Shown: positions 8,756 through 18,268, counted from the first letter of the stretch. The stretch is 64,000 nt of DNA from Streptomyces tagetis (GCF_018069565.1 NZ_JAGPNL010000003.1:310001-374000), one strand, 5' to 3'. A program made the numbers and translations. Notes: generated by a model not told the origin, from the sequence alone.

Positions 8756-9799
8756 ATGACACGGACCCCGCGCGCACCCGGCAGGCGGACGGCCGCGGCC
8801 GTCGCCCTGGTCTGCGCGCTGACGGCGACGGTCCAGGCGCCCGCACGGGCCGACCCGGAGCCCACCACCCTGACCGGGATACGGGAGCGCGTCGAGCGCC
8901 TGTACCACGACGCCGAGGCCGCCACCGACCAGTACAACCTGGCCGGCGAGAAGGTCACCGCCAAGGAGAGACGCGTCCGCGAACTCGACGCCGAGGTGGC
9001 CGCCGCCGAGGCCCGGCTCGCCCGCCTCACCACGCAGGCCGGGGCGGCGGCCCGCGCCCAGTACCGGGGCGGCGGACTCCCCGCCGAGGTGCAGTTTGTC
9101 CTCTCCGGCGACCCCGAACGCGCCCTGGACACCGCCGCCGTGGCCCGCCAGGCCCAGCAGTCCACCCGGCGCGTGCTGACCGCGCTGGCCGAGACCCGCG
9201 GGGAGCTGGAGGAGCGCCGGGCGTCCGCCGCCGCCGAACTGCGCACACTGCGCTCCGAGCGCGAGAAGAAGGCCGCCCACCGCGCGACCGTCGAGAAGCG
9301 CATCGCCGCCGCCGAGGCGATCGAGGCCCGCCTCGCGGAGGACCAGCGCCGCAGGCTGGCCGCGCTGGAGAAGGAGCGGGCCGACGCCTCCCAGGAGGAG
9401 TGGGAGCGCACCGGCGTCCTCGACCGCGCCCCCGCCGCCACCTCCGACGCCGGGCGCGAGGCCGTCGCGTACGCCACCCGCCAGCTCGGCAAGCCCTACG
9501 TGTGGGGTGCGGTCGGCCCCGGCTCCTTCGACTGCTCGGGGCTCACCTCGAAGGCGTGGCTGGCCGCGGGCGTGCCCATCCCGCGCACCTCGCAGGAGCA
9601 GTGGCGGCTGCTGCCGCGCGTCCCGGTGGAGGACATGCGCCCCGGCGACCTGATCATCTACTACGCCGGTGCCACCCACGTCGGCCTCTACATCGGCGAC
9701 GGAAAGATCATCCACGCCCCGCGCCCCGGCCGTTGGGTGACCGAGGCGCCGGCGGGCTCGATGGAGATCCTGGGGGTGGTCCGGCCGGACGCGGGGTGA
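8756..9799 (+). CDS. Secreted NlpC/P60 (C40) cell-wall peptidase
   Basis: A 347-residue protein. The ATG at 8756 follows GAGAGGAG and begins a classical signal peptide (TAAAVALVCALTATVQAPARA); an in-frame upstream start would add a non-signal extension. Residues ~35-225 form a long coiled coil rich in Glu/Arg/Ala, followed by an NlpC/P60 domain with catalytic Cys260 (FDCSGL), His308 (ATHVGLY) and His320 (IIHAPR). Such enzymes cleave peptidoglycan stem peptides (D-Glu to diamino acid bond). It is divergent from the DUF418 pair and 1.7 kb from the T4SS-like operon, so it could act as its wall-opening enzyme, though it could equally be a general hydrolase. Confidence 0.92.
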   Translation: MTRTPRAPGRRTAAAVALVCALTATVQAPARADPEPTTLTGIRERVERLYHDAEAATDQYNLAGEKVTAKERRVRELDAEVAAAEARLARLTTQAGAAARAQYRGGGLPAEVQFVLSGDPERALDTAAVARQAQQSTRRVLTALAETRGELEERRASAAAELRTLRSEREKKAAHRATVEKRIAAAEAIEARLAEDQRRRLAALEKERADASQEEWERTGVLDRAPAATSDAGREAVAYATRQLGKPYVWGAVGPGSFDCSGLTSKAWLAAGVPIPRTSQEQWRLLPRVPVEDMRPGDLIIYYAGATHVGLYIGDGKIIHAPRPGRWVTEAPAGSMEILGVVRPDAG

Positions 9800-9865
9800 G
9801 CGGGCCGGGGGTCACCTGGACAGGGCGGACGCGGGGTGAGCGGGCCCGGGGTCACCTGGACGGGC
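9786..9865. repeat. 40-bp tandem duplication at a gene 3' end
   Basis: Two copies of a 40-bp unit, starting CGGACGCGGGGTGAGCGGGC at 9786 and again at 9826, differ at only a few bases. The first copy contains the stop codon of the NlpC/P60 gene and the second contains the stop region of the convergent gene. It looks like a recent local duplication of the shared 3' region. Confidence 0.85.
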
Positions 9866-11114
9866 CGCCCGGCGACCTGGCGGGCCCCGCGACCACGGGC
9901 CGGGTGGGTGCGGCGGTGTCGCGCGGGGCCGCCGACGGTTCGCGGGGTCCGCGGGTCTCGCCGGCGGACCTCAGTCCCTCCCGGCTGAGCAGGGCGTGCG
10001 GGACCTCGGGGCTCACGGGGACCGGCGGGCCGGAGGGGGCGAGGGATTCGGCGGGGGTCAGGGGGCTGGGCGGGGTGGGCGGGGTGGGGCGGGTGAGGTC
10101 GGTGGTGGGGGTGCCGGTGGGGGTGTTCCCGGGGGTGGTGGCCGGGTCGATTCGGGACGGGTCCGATGGCTCGGGCGGGGCCGCCATGAAGGCCAGGGCG
10201 TCGTAGGACTGGGTGCCGTCCACCGGGTCCAGCCGGGAGCCCTCGGGGAGCGCGTCCACGCGCAGCCGCTCCGACAGCACCGGGTCGGGGGTCATCGCCG
10301 CCCACCGGGCCAGGGACTCCGGCGGGGAGGAGGCGAGGAGGTCCGCCCGCTCCTGCCCAAACGACGGAGGCTCCGGGGTCCGGTGCCGCTGCCCCTGCTC
10401 TGTCGACGTGGCTTCCGCCGACCGCCGTTCGGCTACCGGTGCGGTGGTCGCGGGAGTGTCGTGCCGGGCCTCCCGAGCCTCGCGGACGAAGCGGGCGCCG
10501 AGGGGCGCGGGCCGCGCCGCCTGCCGCGCCGCCTCCTCCCGGGCGCTGTCCCGCAGGGCCTTGCGGGTGTGCGCGTTGGCGACGTACTCGGCGACGAGCG
10601 GCATGCTCTCCGGGGACCGCTCGAACCGTCTCCGCCACGTCCCGGACGACACCACCAGCTTCATCAAGGCGTCCTCGAACGCCTCGTGTTCGCGGTGGGA
10701 CGCACGCCGCCTGCCGTCGATCTCGGACCGCAGCCGGGTCAGTTCCCCGGGCTCCCGGCCACCGTTGTGCGGAACGGCGCCGGCCTGCCCGTACCCGCCC
10801 TGCCCGTACCCGGGTTGTCCTCCCGCGCCTTGCCCGTACCCGCCCTGCCCGTACGGTTCTCCCCCGTCGCCTCCGGCGTCGAAGGGGGCCGGGCCGCCCC
10901 GGTCGTAGCCGCGCCGGGACCGGCCGGTGAGGTCGCGCCAGGCGTTCCGCAGGGCCCGCCACAGGCGCTCCCCGGCGTCCGGTCCCCGCGCGCCGCGGCG
11001 GCTGCCCGCGCTCAGCTCCCACTCGGCCCGGAGCAGGTCCCGGGCGAGTCCGGCCGCGCTCCGCCGCCTGGTCAGCCGGTTCGGTTCTCGGGGAACGGGT
11101 CGGCTGTCGGCCAT
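9852..11114 (-). CDS. Unrecognised hydrophilic repeat protein
   Basis: A 420-residue protein whose ATG at 11114 follows GGAGAGAG. It has no signal peptide or membrane helix. Residues ~70-120 are Gly/Tyr/Gln-rich with GYGQGG-type repeats; a charged helical region follows (about 130-210, containing EHEAFEDALMKLVVSSGTWRR split over a helix), and the last 150 residues are Pro/Ser/Thr-rich. The central helical part looks like the conserved core. I do not recognise the family and give no function. It converges on the NlpC/P60 gene and its 3' end lies in the 40-bp duplication. Confidence 0.65.
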   Translation of the reverse strand: MADSRPVPREPNRLTRRRSAAGLARDLLRAEWELSAGSRRGARGPDAGERLWRALRNAWRDLTGRSRRGYDRGGPAPFDAGGDGGEPYGQGGYGQGAGGQPGYGQGGYGQAGAVPHNGGREPGELTRLRSEIDGRRRASHREHEAFEDALMKLVVSSGTWRRRFERSPESMPLVAEYVANAHTRKALRDSAREEAARQAARPAPLGARFVREAREARHDTPATTAPVAERRSAEATSTEQGQRHRTPEPPSFGQERADLLASSPPESLARWAAMTPDPVLSERLRVDALPEGSRLDPVDGTQSYDALAFMAAPPEPSDPSRIDPATTPGNTPTGTPTTDLTRPTPPTPPSPLTPAESLAPSGPPVPVSPEVPHALLSREGLRSAGETRGPREPSAAPRDTAAPTRPVVAGPARSPGGPSR

Positions 11115-11332
11115 GGTCGCCCTCTCTCCTCGGGTGGCTCTCCGGGCCGGACCTTCCGGGTCTCCGGCACGGGACACGACGGGCGCCCCCGGCGAACGGT
11201 TCAACGCGACGGGGGTTCTCCCGCCGCCGCGTCCGGGGACGGTGAACCATCCGCCGCGCGCATCCGTCGTGCCTGCGCAAGCGAAACCCGATCGTCCACG
11301 ACGCGCACGCCCGACAGGGGAGACACCTTTCT

Positions 11333-12943
11333 ATGCGCAGACGCACATCGATTCTGCTGGCGCTGCTCCTGGTCGTCGTCGGTGTGACCGGCACCGCCTG
11401 GGGCATCCAGGCCCACCGGTCCGGCGGCGAGACCCTCGACGGCGCCCCGGCCGGCGGCACCGCCGACCACACGCTGACCTTCCGGAACGAGACCGGCGCC
11501 ACCCTCTGGATCGGCAGCACCGTCAACGCCGACGGCTCGGCCGCGCTCACCGGCCTGCCGGTGCTGGAGCCGGGCCAGGCCGCCACCATCGCCGTCCCCG
11601 AGCACGAGGGTGCCGGGCACTGGCGGGGCACGTTCTTCGCCCGCCAGGGCTGCTCGGGCGAGGAGGGCTCCACCTTCCACTGCGAGGTCGGCGACTGCGG
11701 ACCGTACGCCGACCACTGCACCACCGGCGAACAGCCCACCGGGCTCGCCGAGTTCAACTTCGACCCGGCCGACCCGCTGGCGCCCTGGTACGACGTCAGC
11801 TACGTCAACGCCGTCGCCGCGGCCGTGACCATCACGCCGGACGGCGTCGACGCCCCCGACGGCGGCGAGTGCGCCCCGATGGGCTGCGTCGAGGACCTGC
11901 TCTCCGGCTGCCCGCCCGACAACCTCGTCAAGGGCGCGAACGACCAACCGCTCGTCTGCGTCAACCCGGACCGGGACGCCAAGACGCCCTACAGCGACGC
12001 CATCAACCAGAAGTGCCCGACGGCGTACGCCTGGTCGAAGCAGGACGCCGAGCCGGGCAACCAGGTCATGCGGCAGTGCGCGCGCTGCCAGGGCATGACG
12101 GTCGCCTTCCACGGCACCGGCACCGGCGGCGCCGCCGGGCAGCAGCCGGCCGCCGAGCCCACCGCGACCCCGCGGACCGAGGCCCCCCGGGACCCCGTCT
12201 CCGCCCCGGCCCGCAAGGGCGTCAGCCTCAACCCGGTCGACGGCGCCGCCCAGGCCCTGGCCGACTCCCGCGCCTCCTGGTACTACAACTGGACCTCCTC
12301 CACGGGCCCGGTCACCCGGCCGGAGGGCGTCGACTACGTCCCGATGATCTGGGGCCCCGGCTCGGTCACCGACGCCGAACTGGGCGCCGCCGCGGCGGAG
12401 GGCAGGGAACTCCTCGGCTTCAACGAACCCGACATGGCCGGCCAGGCCGACATGAGCCCCGAACAGGCCCTCGACCTGTGGCCCCGGCTGGAGGCCACCG
12501 GCCTGCGGCTCGGCGCACCGGCCGTCGCCTTCGGCGGCGACGTCGAGGGCGGCTGGCTGGACCGCTTCATGAAGGGGGCCGAACAGCGCGGCCTGCGCGT
12601 CGACTTCATCCCCCTGCACTGGTACGGGGGCGACTTCGGGCCCGACGCGCCGAACCAGCTCCGCCGCTACCTGGAGGCGGTCCACGAGCGCTACCGGAAG
12701 CCCATCTGGCTCACCGAGTACGCGCTCACCGACTTCTCCCAGGCCACCCCGCGCTACCCCAGCCCGCGGGAGCAGACCGACTTCGTGACGTCCTCGACGC
12801 GGATGCTCGACAGCCTGGACTTCGTGGAGCGCTACGCCTGGTTCACGCTCTCCACGCGGACCAGCCCGACCGGCCTGTACGACGGGGCGACCGCGAACGC
12901 CTCCGGTCAGGCATACCGGGACGCGGGCCGGGCGCGGGATTGA
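11333..12943 (+). CDS. Secreted thaumatin-like / GH128 (Asl1-like) beta-1,3-glucanase
   Basis: A 536-residue exported protein. After an N-terminal membrane/signal segment (SILLALLLVVVGVTGTAWG) comes a Cys-rich thaumatin-like domain at about residues 40-265 (TGATLWIGS, CSGEEG, CEVGDCG, CPTAYAWSKQDA). A Pro/Thr linker then leads to an Asl1-like glycosyl hydrolase domain (about 290-530) with the paired glutamates E365 in GFNEPD and E462 in WLTEYAL expected of the acid/base and nucleophile. Thaumatin-like proteins often bind beta-1,3-glucan and GH128 enzymes cut it, so the fusion is probably a fungal-wall-directed glucanase. It is followed by a bidirectional terminator and faces the large SARP-type regulator. 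Confidence 0.9.
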   Translation: MRRRTSILLALLLVVVGVTGTAWGIQAHRSGGETLDGAPAGGTADHTLTFRNETGATLWIGSTVNADGSAALTGLPVLEPGQAATIAVPEHEGAGHWRGTFFARQGCSGEEGSTFHCEVGDCGPYADHCTTGEQPTGLAEFNFDPADPLAPWYDVSYVNAVAAAVTITPDGVDAPDGGECAPMGCVEDLLSGCPPDNLVKGANDQPLVCVNPDRDAKTPYSDAINQKCPTAYAWSKQDAEPGNQVMRQCARCQGMTVAFHGTGTGGAAGQQPAAEPTATPRTEAPRDPVSAPARKGVSLNPVDGAAQALADSRASWYYNWTSSTGPVTRPEGVDYVPMIWGPGSVTDAELGAAAAEGRELLGFNEPDMAGQADMSPEQALDLWPRLEATGLRLGAPAVAFGGDVEGGWLDRFMKGAEQRGLRVDFIPLHWYGGDFGPDAPNQLRRYLEAVHERYRKPIWLTEYALTDFSQATPRYPSPREQTDFVTSSTRMLDSLDFVERYAWFTLSTRTSPTGLYDGATANASGQAYRDAGRARD

Positions 12944-12978
12944 ACCGCTCCCGGTCCGCGTCCGTTGTGCGGGTGCCA

Positions 12979-13011
12979 CCTCGCCGTGACCCGACCGGGG
13001 CCACGGCGAGG
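12979..13011. terminator. Bidirectional intrinsic terminator
   Basis: A 10-bp perfect stem, CCTCGCCGTG at 12979-12988 with its complement at 13002-13011, loop 13 bases. It lies between two convergent stops, 35 bp after the glucanase and 23 bp after the regulator gene. Confidence 0.7.
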
Positions 13012-13034
13012 CCGTGACCGGGGGGAGGCGCATG

Positions 13035-16000
13035 TCACGCCGTCCGCCGTGCGGGGCCTTCGCCTGCGCCGGGGTCCGGAACGCCGGTGTCCCGAACGCT
13101 GGTGTCCCGTACGGCGTCATCCCGTACGACGGCTTCGGGTCCGGGGGCGTCCCGTACGGCGTCGTCCCGTACGGCGTCGTCCCGTACGGCGTCGTCCAGG
13201 CGGCGGAGCTTGACCCGGACCTCCTCGGCGTCCGGGTGGTCGAACTCGGCCAGGATCGCCAGGGCTTGGGACCAACTGGACCGCGCGGACTCCGTGTCGC
13301 CCACCGACAGCCGGACGTCGCCGAGGTGGCCGAGGGTGTGGCCCTCGCCCCAGCGGTTGCCGATGTCCCGGTGCACCGCGAGCGCCTGCTCGTAGTGGGC
13401 GACCGCCTCCTCGGGGTGGCCCAGCCGGTGGTGGACGGTGCCGAGGATGTCGAGGGCGACGCCCTCCACCCAGCGGTTGCCACCGGCACGCAGCACCTTC
13501 AGCGCCTGCTCCAGGCAGTCGATGGCCTCGTCGAACCGGCCGAGCCGCTGGTAGGCGTCGCCCAGGTTGCTGAGGGAGATCCCCTCGCCCCACGTGCTGC
13601 CGAGCGCCCGGTCCACCGCCAGTCCCCGGCGGCTGTACTCGACGGCCTTCTCCAGCCGGCCGGCCTGGAGGTAGGCGTCCCCCAGGTTGCCGACGGCGCG
13701 GAGCCGGCCCTCGGCGTCCCCGAGGTCGCGGAAGGCGACCATGGCCTGGAGGTAGTGGTCGATGGCCTCGTCGTGGCGGCCCAGGTTGCGCAGCGCGGCC
13801 CCGGTGTCCAGCAGGGCGTGGGCCTCCCCGTCGCGGTCGCCGGCGGCGCGGGCCGCGCCCAGTCCGGCCTTGCCGGTGTCCAGCCAGTCGAGCGAGTGGC
13901 TGCGCAGGTAGAAGAAGCCCCACAGGGCGGCCGGGAGCCGCCAGGCGATGCCCGACAGGCCGGAGGCGGCGGCCCGGTGCACGGCCGCCACCAGGTTCGG
14001 CCGTTCCGTCTCGCACCACTCCAGGGCCTCGTCGTGCCCGGTGAACTCCAGGGGCGTGAAGCCGGGCGGCGCCGGTTCCAGCGGGACCCGGCCGCGGCGC
14101 GGGGCGAGGTGCGCGTAGGCGGCGTCGGCGGTGTGCAGGTACCAGGAGAGCAGCCGCTCGACGGCACGGTCGCGCTCCGCGGGGGCCTCCTCGGCCGCGA
14201 CGCGTTCGGCGGCGTAGACGCGCAGCAGGTCGTGGAGGGTGTAGCGGCCGGGATAGCGCTCGGTCAGCAGGTGCGCGCGGGCGAGTTCCGCGAGCGACCC
14301 GCGGGCCTGCCGCAGCGGCAGCCCGGCGAGCCCGGCCGCGGCGGGCGCCGAGACGTCCGGCCCCGGGAGCAGCCCCAGCAGCCGGAACATGCGGGCGGCG
14401 GGCGCGGACAGCGCCTTGTACGACCAGGAGAAGACGGCCCGCACGTCGGTGGTGAGGTCGTCGCCGTCGGCGAAGGCGTCGAGGCTGCCGTGGCTGTCGC
14501 GGACCTCCTCGGCGATGGCGCTCAGCGGGAAGCCGGGGTGCGCGGCGGCGTGGGCGGCGACGATGGCCAGGGCCAGCGGCAGCCGGGCGCACCGGGCGAC
14601 GATCTCGTCGGCGGCCCGGGGTTCGGCCGCGAGCCGGTCGCCGCCGAGGCGCCGGGCCAGCAGGTCGTGTGCCTCGGCGGCGGTCAACTGGTCGAGGGTG
14701 ATGGGGAAGGCGCCCTCCCCGGCGACCAGGCCGGCGAGCTGGTTGCGGCTGGTGACGACGACGAGGGAGCCGGGCGATCCGGGCAGCAACGGGCGGACCT
14801 GGTCGGCGTCGCGGGCGTTGTCGAGGAGGATCAGCATCCTGCGCCGGGCGAGCAGCGAACGGTAGAGCGCGACCTGCGCGTCGAGGCTGGCGGGGATGCG
14901 GGCCGGGGGGACACCGAGCGCGTCGAGGAAGATGCGGACCGCTTCCTCGGGGGTCACGACCGTGCCGGTCGGGTCGAAACCACGCAGGTTGATGCAGAGC
15001 TGTCCGTCGGGGAACCGGTGGGCGATCCGGTGGGCCCAGTGCACGGCCAGGGTGGTCTTGCCGATGCCGGCCATACCGCCGATCGCGTTGATCACCACGG
15101 TCTCGGGCGGGCTGCCGTCGGCGGGCAGGAGGGCTTCGACGCGGCCGAGTTCGGCTTGGCGTCCCACGAACGTCGGCAGGTCGGCGGGGAGTTGGGCGGG
15201 ACGCGCAGCCTGGCCGGCGACGGGGGCGTCCACGGCGTCCATGGCGTCCACGGCGGGCGGGGTGGACGAGGTGGGCGGGGTGGCTGGAGTGGGGGCTTGT
15301 GTGGTGGGGGTGGCTTGTGGGGCGGGGGTGGTTTCTGTGGTGGGGTGCGGGGACGGGTCGGCGGGCGTGGCGGCGGGCGGTGGGGCGGGCTCGGGCGACC
15401 GGAGCGAGGCCGGTGTCGGCGGCGCGGGGCGCGGAGGCGGCGGGGCGGGGACCAGGGAGGCGTCGGCCGCCAGGATGCGGTCGTGCAGGTCCCGCAGGGC
15501 GACGCCGGGTTCGATGCCCAGCTCGGCGACAAGTTCGGCGCGGGTGCTGCGGTACGCGGCCAGCGCCTCCGCCTGCCGGCCCGCCCGGTACAGGGCCAGC
15601 ATGAGCAGCCGGCACAGGTCCTCGCGCAGTGGGTGACGGGCGTTGAGGGAGATCAGCTCGGCGATCGCCTCGCCGTGCCGGCCCAGTTCGACGTCGTTGT
15701 CCAGCCGGGTCTCCAGAGCCGCCAGCCGCTCCTCCTCCAGCCGGTCGCGCTCCGACTCGGCGAGCGGTCCGGGCAGTCCGGCCAGCGCCGTCCCGCGCCA
15801 CTCGGCCAGCGCCGCGTGCAGCAGGTCGGCGGCCCCGGCGGCGTCACCGGCGGCGCGCAGCTTCTTCGCCCGCCCGGTCCGCCGCTCGAACAGGGACAGG
15901 TCGAGCGCTTCCTCCCTGACCCGCATCAGGTAGCCGCCGCCGACGGAGACCAGGACCCGCGGGGGCGCGTCCGGCTCTCTGTCCGGCTCCAGCACCTTGC

Positions 16001-16229
16001 GCAGCCGCGACGCGTAGGTCCGTACGACGGACACGGCGGCGGCCGGTGGTTCCTCCCCCCAGACGGCGGCGACGAGTTCGCCGACCGTGACGGGGTGCCC
16101 GCGCCGCAGGAGCAGAGCGGCCAGGACGGCACGCTGCTGGGGCGAGCCTAAATCCAGTTCCTCTTCACCACGCCATGCCCGCATCGGTCCCAGCACGGCG
16201 AAACGCAGGGAATTCGCATAGACGTTCAC
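13035..16229 (-). CDS. AfsR/SARP-family regulator with BTAD, NB-ARC and TPR domains
   Basis: A 1064-residue regulator. I take the GTG at 16229 because the OmpR-type winged-helix domain (FAVLGPMRAWRGEEELDL) starts a few residues later; no strong ribosome-binding site is visible. Order: winged helix (1-95), bacterial transcriptional activation domain (~100-250), a Pro/Thr linker, NB-ARC ATPase with Walker A GMAGIGKTT (Lys391), then about six TPRs, and a tail of DAVRD repeats. Members such as AfsR activate antibiotic pathway genes after ATP binding. No biosynthetic cluster is visible here; it converges on the glucanase gene and diverges from the ChW-repeat gene, either of which could be a target. 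Confidence 0.92.
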   Translation of the reverse strand: MNVYANSLRFAVLGPMRAWRGEEELDLGSPQQRAVLAALLLRRGHPVTVGELVAAVWGEEPPAAAVSVVRTYASRLRKVLEPDREPDAPPRVLVSVGGGYLMRVREEALDLSLFERRTGRAKKLRAAGDAAGAADLLHAALAEWRGTALAGLPGPLAESERDRLEEERLAALETRLDNDVELGRHGEAIAELISLNARHPLREDLCRLLMLALYRAGRQAEALAAYRSTRAELVAELGIEPGVALRDLHDRILAADASLVPAPPPPRPAPPTPASLRSPEPAPPPAATPADPSPHPTTETTPAPQATPTTQAPTPATPPTSSTPPAVDAMDAVDAPVAGQAARPAQLPADLPTFVGRQAELGRVEALLPADGSPPETVVINAIGGMAGIGKTTLAVHWAHRIAHRFPDGQLCINLRGFDPTGTVVTPEEAVRIFLDALGVPPARIPASLDAQVALYRSLLARRRMLILLDNARDADQVRPLLPGSPGSLVVVTSRNQLAGLVAGEGAFPITLDQLTAAEAHDLLARRLGGDRLAAEPRAADEIVARCARLPLALAIVAAHAAAHPGFPLSAIAEEVRDSHGSLDAFADGDDLTTDVRAVFSWSYKALSAPAARMFRLLGLLPGPDVSAPAAAGLAGLPLRQARGSLAELARAHLLTERYPGRYTLHDLLRVYAAERVAAEEAPAERDRAVERLLSWYLHTADAAYAHLAPRRGRVPLEPAPPGFTPLEFTGHDEALEWCETERPNLVAAVHRAAASGLSGIAWRLPAALWGFFYLRSHSLDWLDTGKAGLGAARAAGDRDGEAHALLDTGAALRNLGRHDEAIDHYLQAMVAFRDLGDAEGRLRAVGNLGDAYLQAGRLEKAVEYSRRGLAVDRALGSTWGEGISLSNLGDAYQRLGRFDEAIDCLEQALKVLRAGGNRWVEGVALDILGTVHHRLGHPEEAVAHYEQALAVHRDIGNRWGEGHTLGHLGDVRLSVGDTESARSSWSQALAILAEFDHPDAEEVRVKLRRLDDAVRDDAVRDDAVRDAPGPEAVVRDDAVRDTSVRDTGVPDPGAGEGPARRTA
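13106..13195. repeat. 15-bp coding tandem repeat in the regulator tail
   Basis: Three perfect copies of CCCGTACGGCGTCGT lie at 13151-13195 and two diverged copies at 13106-13135. On the minus strand they encode the DDAVR pentapeptide repeats at the C-terminus of the SARP-type regulator. Perfect identity suggests recent slippage, so copy number probably varies between strains. Confidence 0.85.
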
Positions 16230-16425
16230 ACCGCGGACTGTACTGGCCCAACACCCCCGAACAGCGGCGTTACCCGAAGGTTCACCTCCACACGCCGTTT
16301 CCCCAACCCCCTTGCCCCGCACCCGCGTTGAACCATTTCCGGCCGGGCCCCGTTGCGGTACGCGGGCCCGCCGTGGCGGCGCCCCCACCGGGCCGCACGG
16401 CCGGGAACCTCAGGGAGGAACAGGC

Positions 16426-18093
16426 ATGAGCCGGGACGAGGAAGCGGACCAGCCGCACACGGGAGGCGGCCCCGCCGACGCCGGGGAACCGGCGCCTTCA
16501 CGCCACACGGACCCCGCCGGGGAGACGCCCGAGCCGGTCCGTCATTTCGCCGTCGTCATCTCCGACGACGGCTCCGCCACCATCGACGGCGAGCCCCTGC
16601 CGGCGGACGCGGACGACGTCGACACCGCGATCCTCGACGCGCTGCACCGGCACGCGCGCGAGGACGGCGGCCCCGTGACGGCGGCCATCTCCGACCCCAC
16701 GGCGGGCTACGTCGCCCACGTGGAGGTCGCCCCCGACGGCGCGAGCAGACTCCTGGAACAGCACGGGGGGCCGGCGGAGCCGGACGGGGAGGGGGCCGAG
16801 GAGGCCGAGGCGGGGGCTGCGGGGGCCGAGGTGGCGGGGGCCGAGGTGGCGGGGGCCGAGGTGGTGGGCGAGGTGGAGCGCCGCCCCACCGCCCCGTACA
16901 GCCTCAGGAAGGCCGACTTCGACGAGAGGGACGACGAGGACCGCGAGGGCCACGAACTGGAAGAACACGATGAGCGCGCCGCGGTAGACGAAGCCGACGA
17001 GGACCTGACGGACCAGGGCGACGAAGCCCCCGACGCCCCGGACGCCCCCGCCGGCCCCGAAGCCTCCGAAGCCTCCGAAACCGACCCGGCCTCCTACCGC
17101 CTCCCCGAACCCCAGGGCACCCCCGGCCCCCGCCCCGCACGCCCCACCCCCTCCGCCCCCGCACCCGGGCGCCTCTCGAAGGCCGAGCGCCGGAACCGTC
17201 CCCGCCAGTCGGACGACGAGTACGAGGGCCCCGGGCTGCTCAACCGCCCACTGGTCGTCGGCCCGGCGGCACTGATCGTGGCCGCCCTCGTCGTGATCCC
17301 GTTGGTCGTACTGGGCAGCGGTGGGTCGGACGACGGCGGGCACCAGAGCAAGGCGGCGCGGGCGACCACCGAGCCGGTACCGTCCCCGCCGGCCGGGTCG
17401 TCCCCGACGCCGACCGTCTCGGTGTCGGCCGGCACGGCCCCGCCCTCCCCGTCGCAGTCGCAGTCCCCCTCACCCAGCCCGTCGAAGAGCGAGGCCAAGC
17501 CCAACCCCAAGCACGAGCCCAAGCCCGAACCGGCCCCGGCGACCACGGTCACCGTGACCGCCGAACCGCCGCGCGTCACGACGACCGTGACCGCGAAACC
17601 CAAGCCGGCCACCGCCGCCACCGAGGTGAACCGCCTCGCCAAGAACGACCCCGGAGGCCGGCACATCTGCTACCGCGCCTACGTGGACGGGCAGGGCTGG
17701 CAGAAGCCCGTGTGCGACGGCACCCTCGCCGGGACGACCGGCAAGGGCAAGTCCATCAAGGCCCTGAACATCTCGGTGCACGGCACGGGCGGTTCGGCGG
17801 CCAACGCGGTTCTGCACAACCCGGACTCCACCGACGGCAACGGCTCCTGGCAACCGTCGTGGACGGCCATCACGCAGGACGGCAAGGACTTCTACATCGG
17901 CAACCCGAAGAAAGACGGCCCGTACATGACCGGCTTCGCCATCAACATCGGCAGCGGCCAGATCTGCCGGACCGCCGCCATCCACGACGGCGGCTGGGGC
18001 GCCCGGGAGTGCGTGGGCAAGCGTCCGGCCTTCGTCTTCGGCGGCACCATGCGCAACGACGTGGGCCTGGAGGCCGTCAAGTTCACAGTGTGA
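16426..18093 (+). CDS. Membrane-anchored ChW-repeat protein with acidic cytoplasmic N-terminus
   Basis: A 555-residue protein whose ATG at 16426 follows GGGAGGAA. The first ~270 residues are acidic and low-complexity with 15-bp-encoded AEVAG repeats near residue 140. One transmembrane helix (ALIVAALVVIPLVVLGS) lies near residue 285, followed by a Ser/Thr/Pro/Lys spacer. The exported C-terminal ~160 residues contain W-G motifs of the clostridial hydrophobic repeat type (YVDGQGWQKPVCDG and IHDGGWGARECVG). ChW repeats are thought to bind surface ligands. The type II topology with a large acidic cytoplasmic part is unlike secreted clostridial members. It is divergent from the SARP-type regulator. 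Confidence 0.8.
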   Translation: MSRDEEADQPHTGGGPADAGEPAPSRHTDPAGETPEPVRHFAVVISDDGSATIDGEPLPADADDVDTAILDALHRHAREDGGPVTAAISDPTAGYVAHVEVAPDGASRLLEQHGGPAEPDGEGAEEAEAGAAGAEVAGAEVAGAEVVGEVERRPTAPYSLRKADFDERDDEDREGHELEEHDERAAVDEADEDLTDQGDEAPDAPDAPAGPEASEASETDPASYRLPEPQGTPGPRPARPTPSAPAPGRLSKAERRNRPRQSDDEYEGPGLLNRPLVVGPAALIVAALVVIPLVVLGSGGSDDGGHQSKAARATTEPVPSPPAGSSPTPTVSVSAGTAPPSPSQSQSPSPSPSKSEAKPNPKHEPKPEPAPATTVTVTAEPPRVTTTVTAKPKPATAATEVNRLAKNDPGGRHICYRAYVDGQGWQKPVCDGTLAGTTGKGKSIKALNISVHGTGGSAANAVLHNPDSTDGNGSWQPSWTAITQDGKDFYIGNPKKDGPYMTGFAINIGSGQICRTAAIHDGGWGARECVGKRPAFVFGGTMRNDVGLEAVKFTV

Positions 18094-18268
18094 GCGGTAT
18101 AGACGACGTATCCGGTGTGAACGGCATAACGAGTGTGAACAGCGCGAGCCGTGTAAACACGTGAACGGCACAAACAGCGTGAACAGCCCGAACGGTGCGA
18201 ACACTGTGAACACTCTGAGCGCTGTAAGCACTGTGAGCGCGATCAACCACGTACACAGCACCATCGAG
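18090..18268 (+). repeat. Degenerate 9-bp tandem array with broken reading frame
   Basis: Starting inside the stop region of the ChW gene, about 19 units of a 9-bp motif follow, roughly GTG-AAC-GGC or GTN-AGC-ACT. Read in frame the units spell Val-Asn-Gly/Ser/Thr triplets. From 18090 the frame is open for eight units and closes at TGA 18162-18164; shifting one base at 18161 reopens it to a TAA at 18314. A one-base loss therefore appears to have broken a repeat-encoding frame. No ribosome-binding site is visible. A small inverted repeat GGGAAA-GGA-TTTCCC follows at 18291-18305. Confidence 0.7.

Noticed and set aside
13014..16151. A 1045-codon plus-strand open frame antisense to the SARP-type regulator
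   Set aside because: It is a by-product of GC-rich codon use; the minus strand has complete recognised domains.
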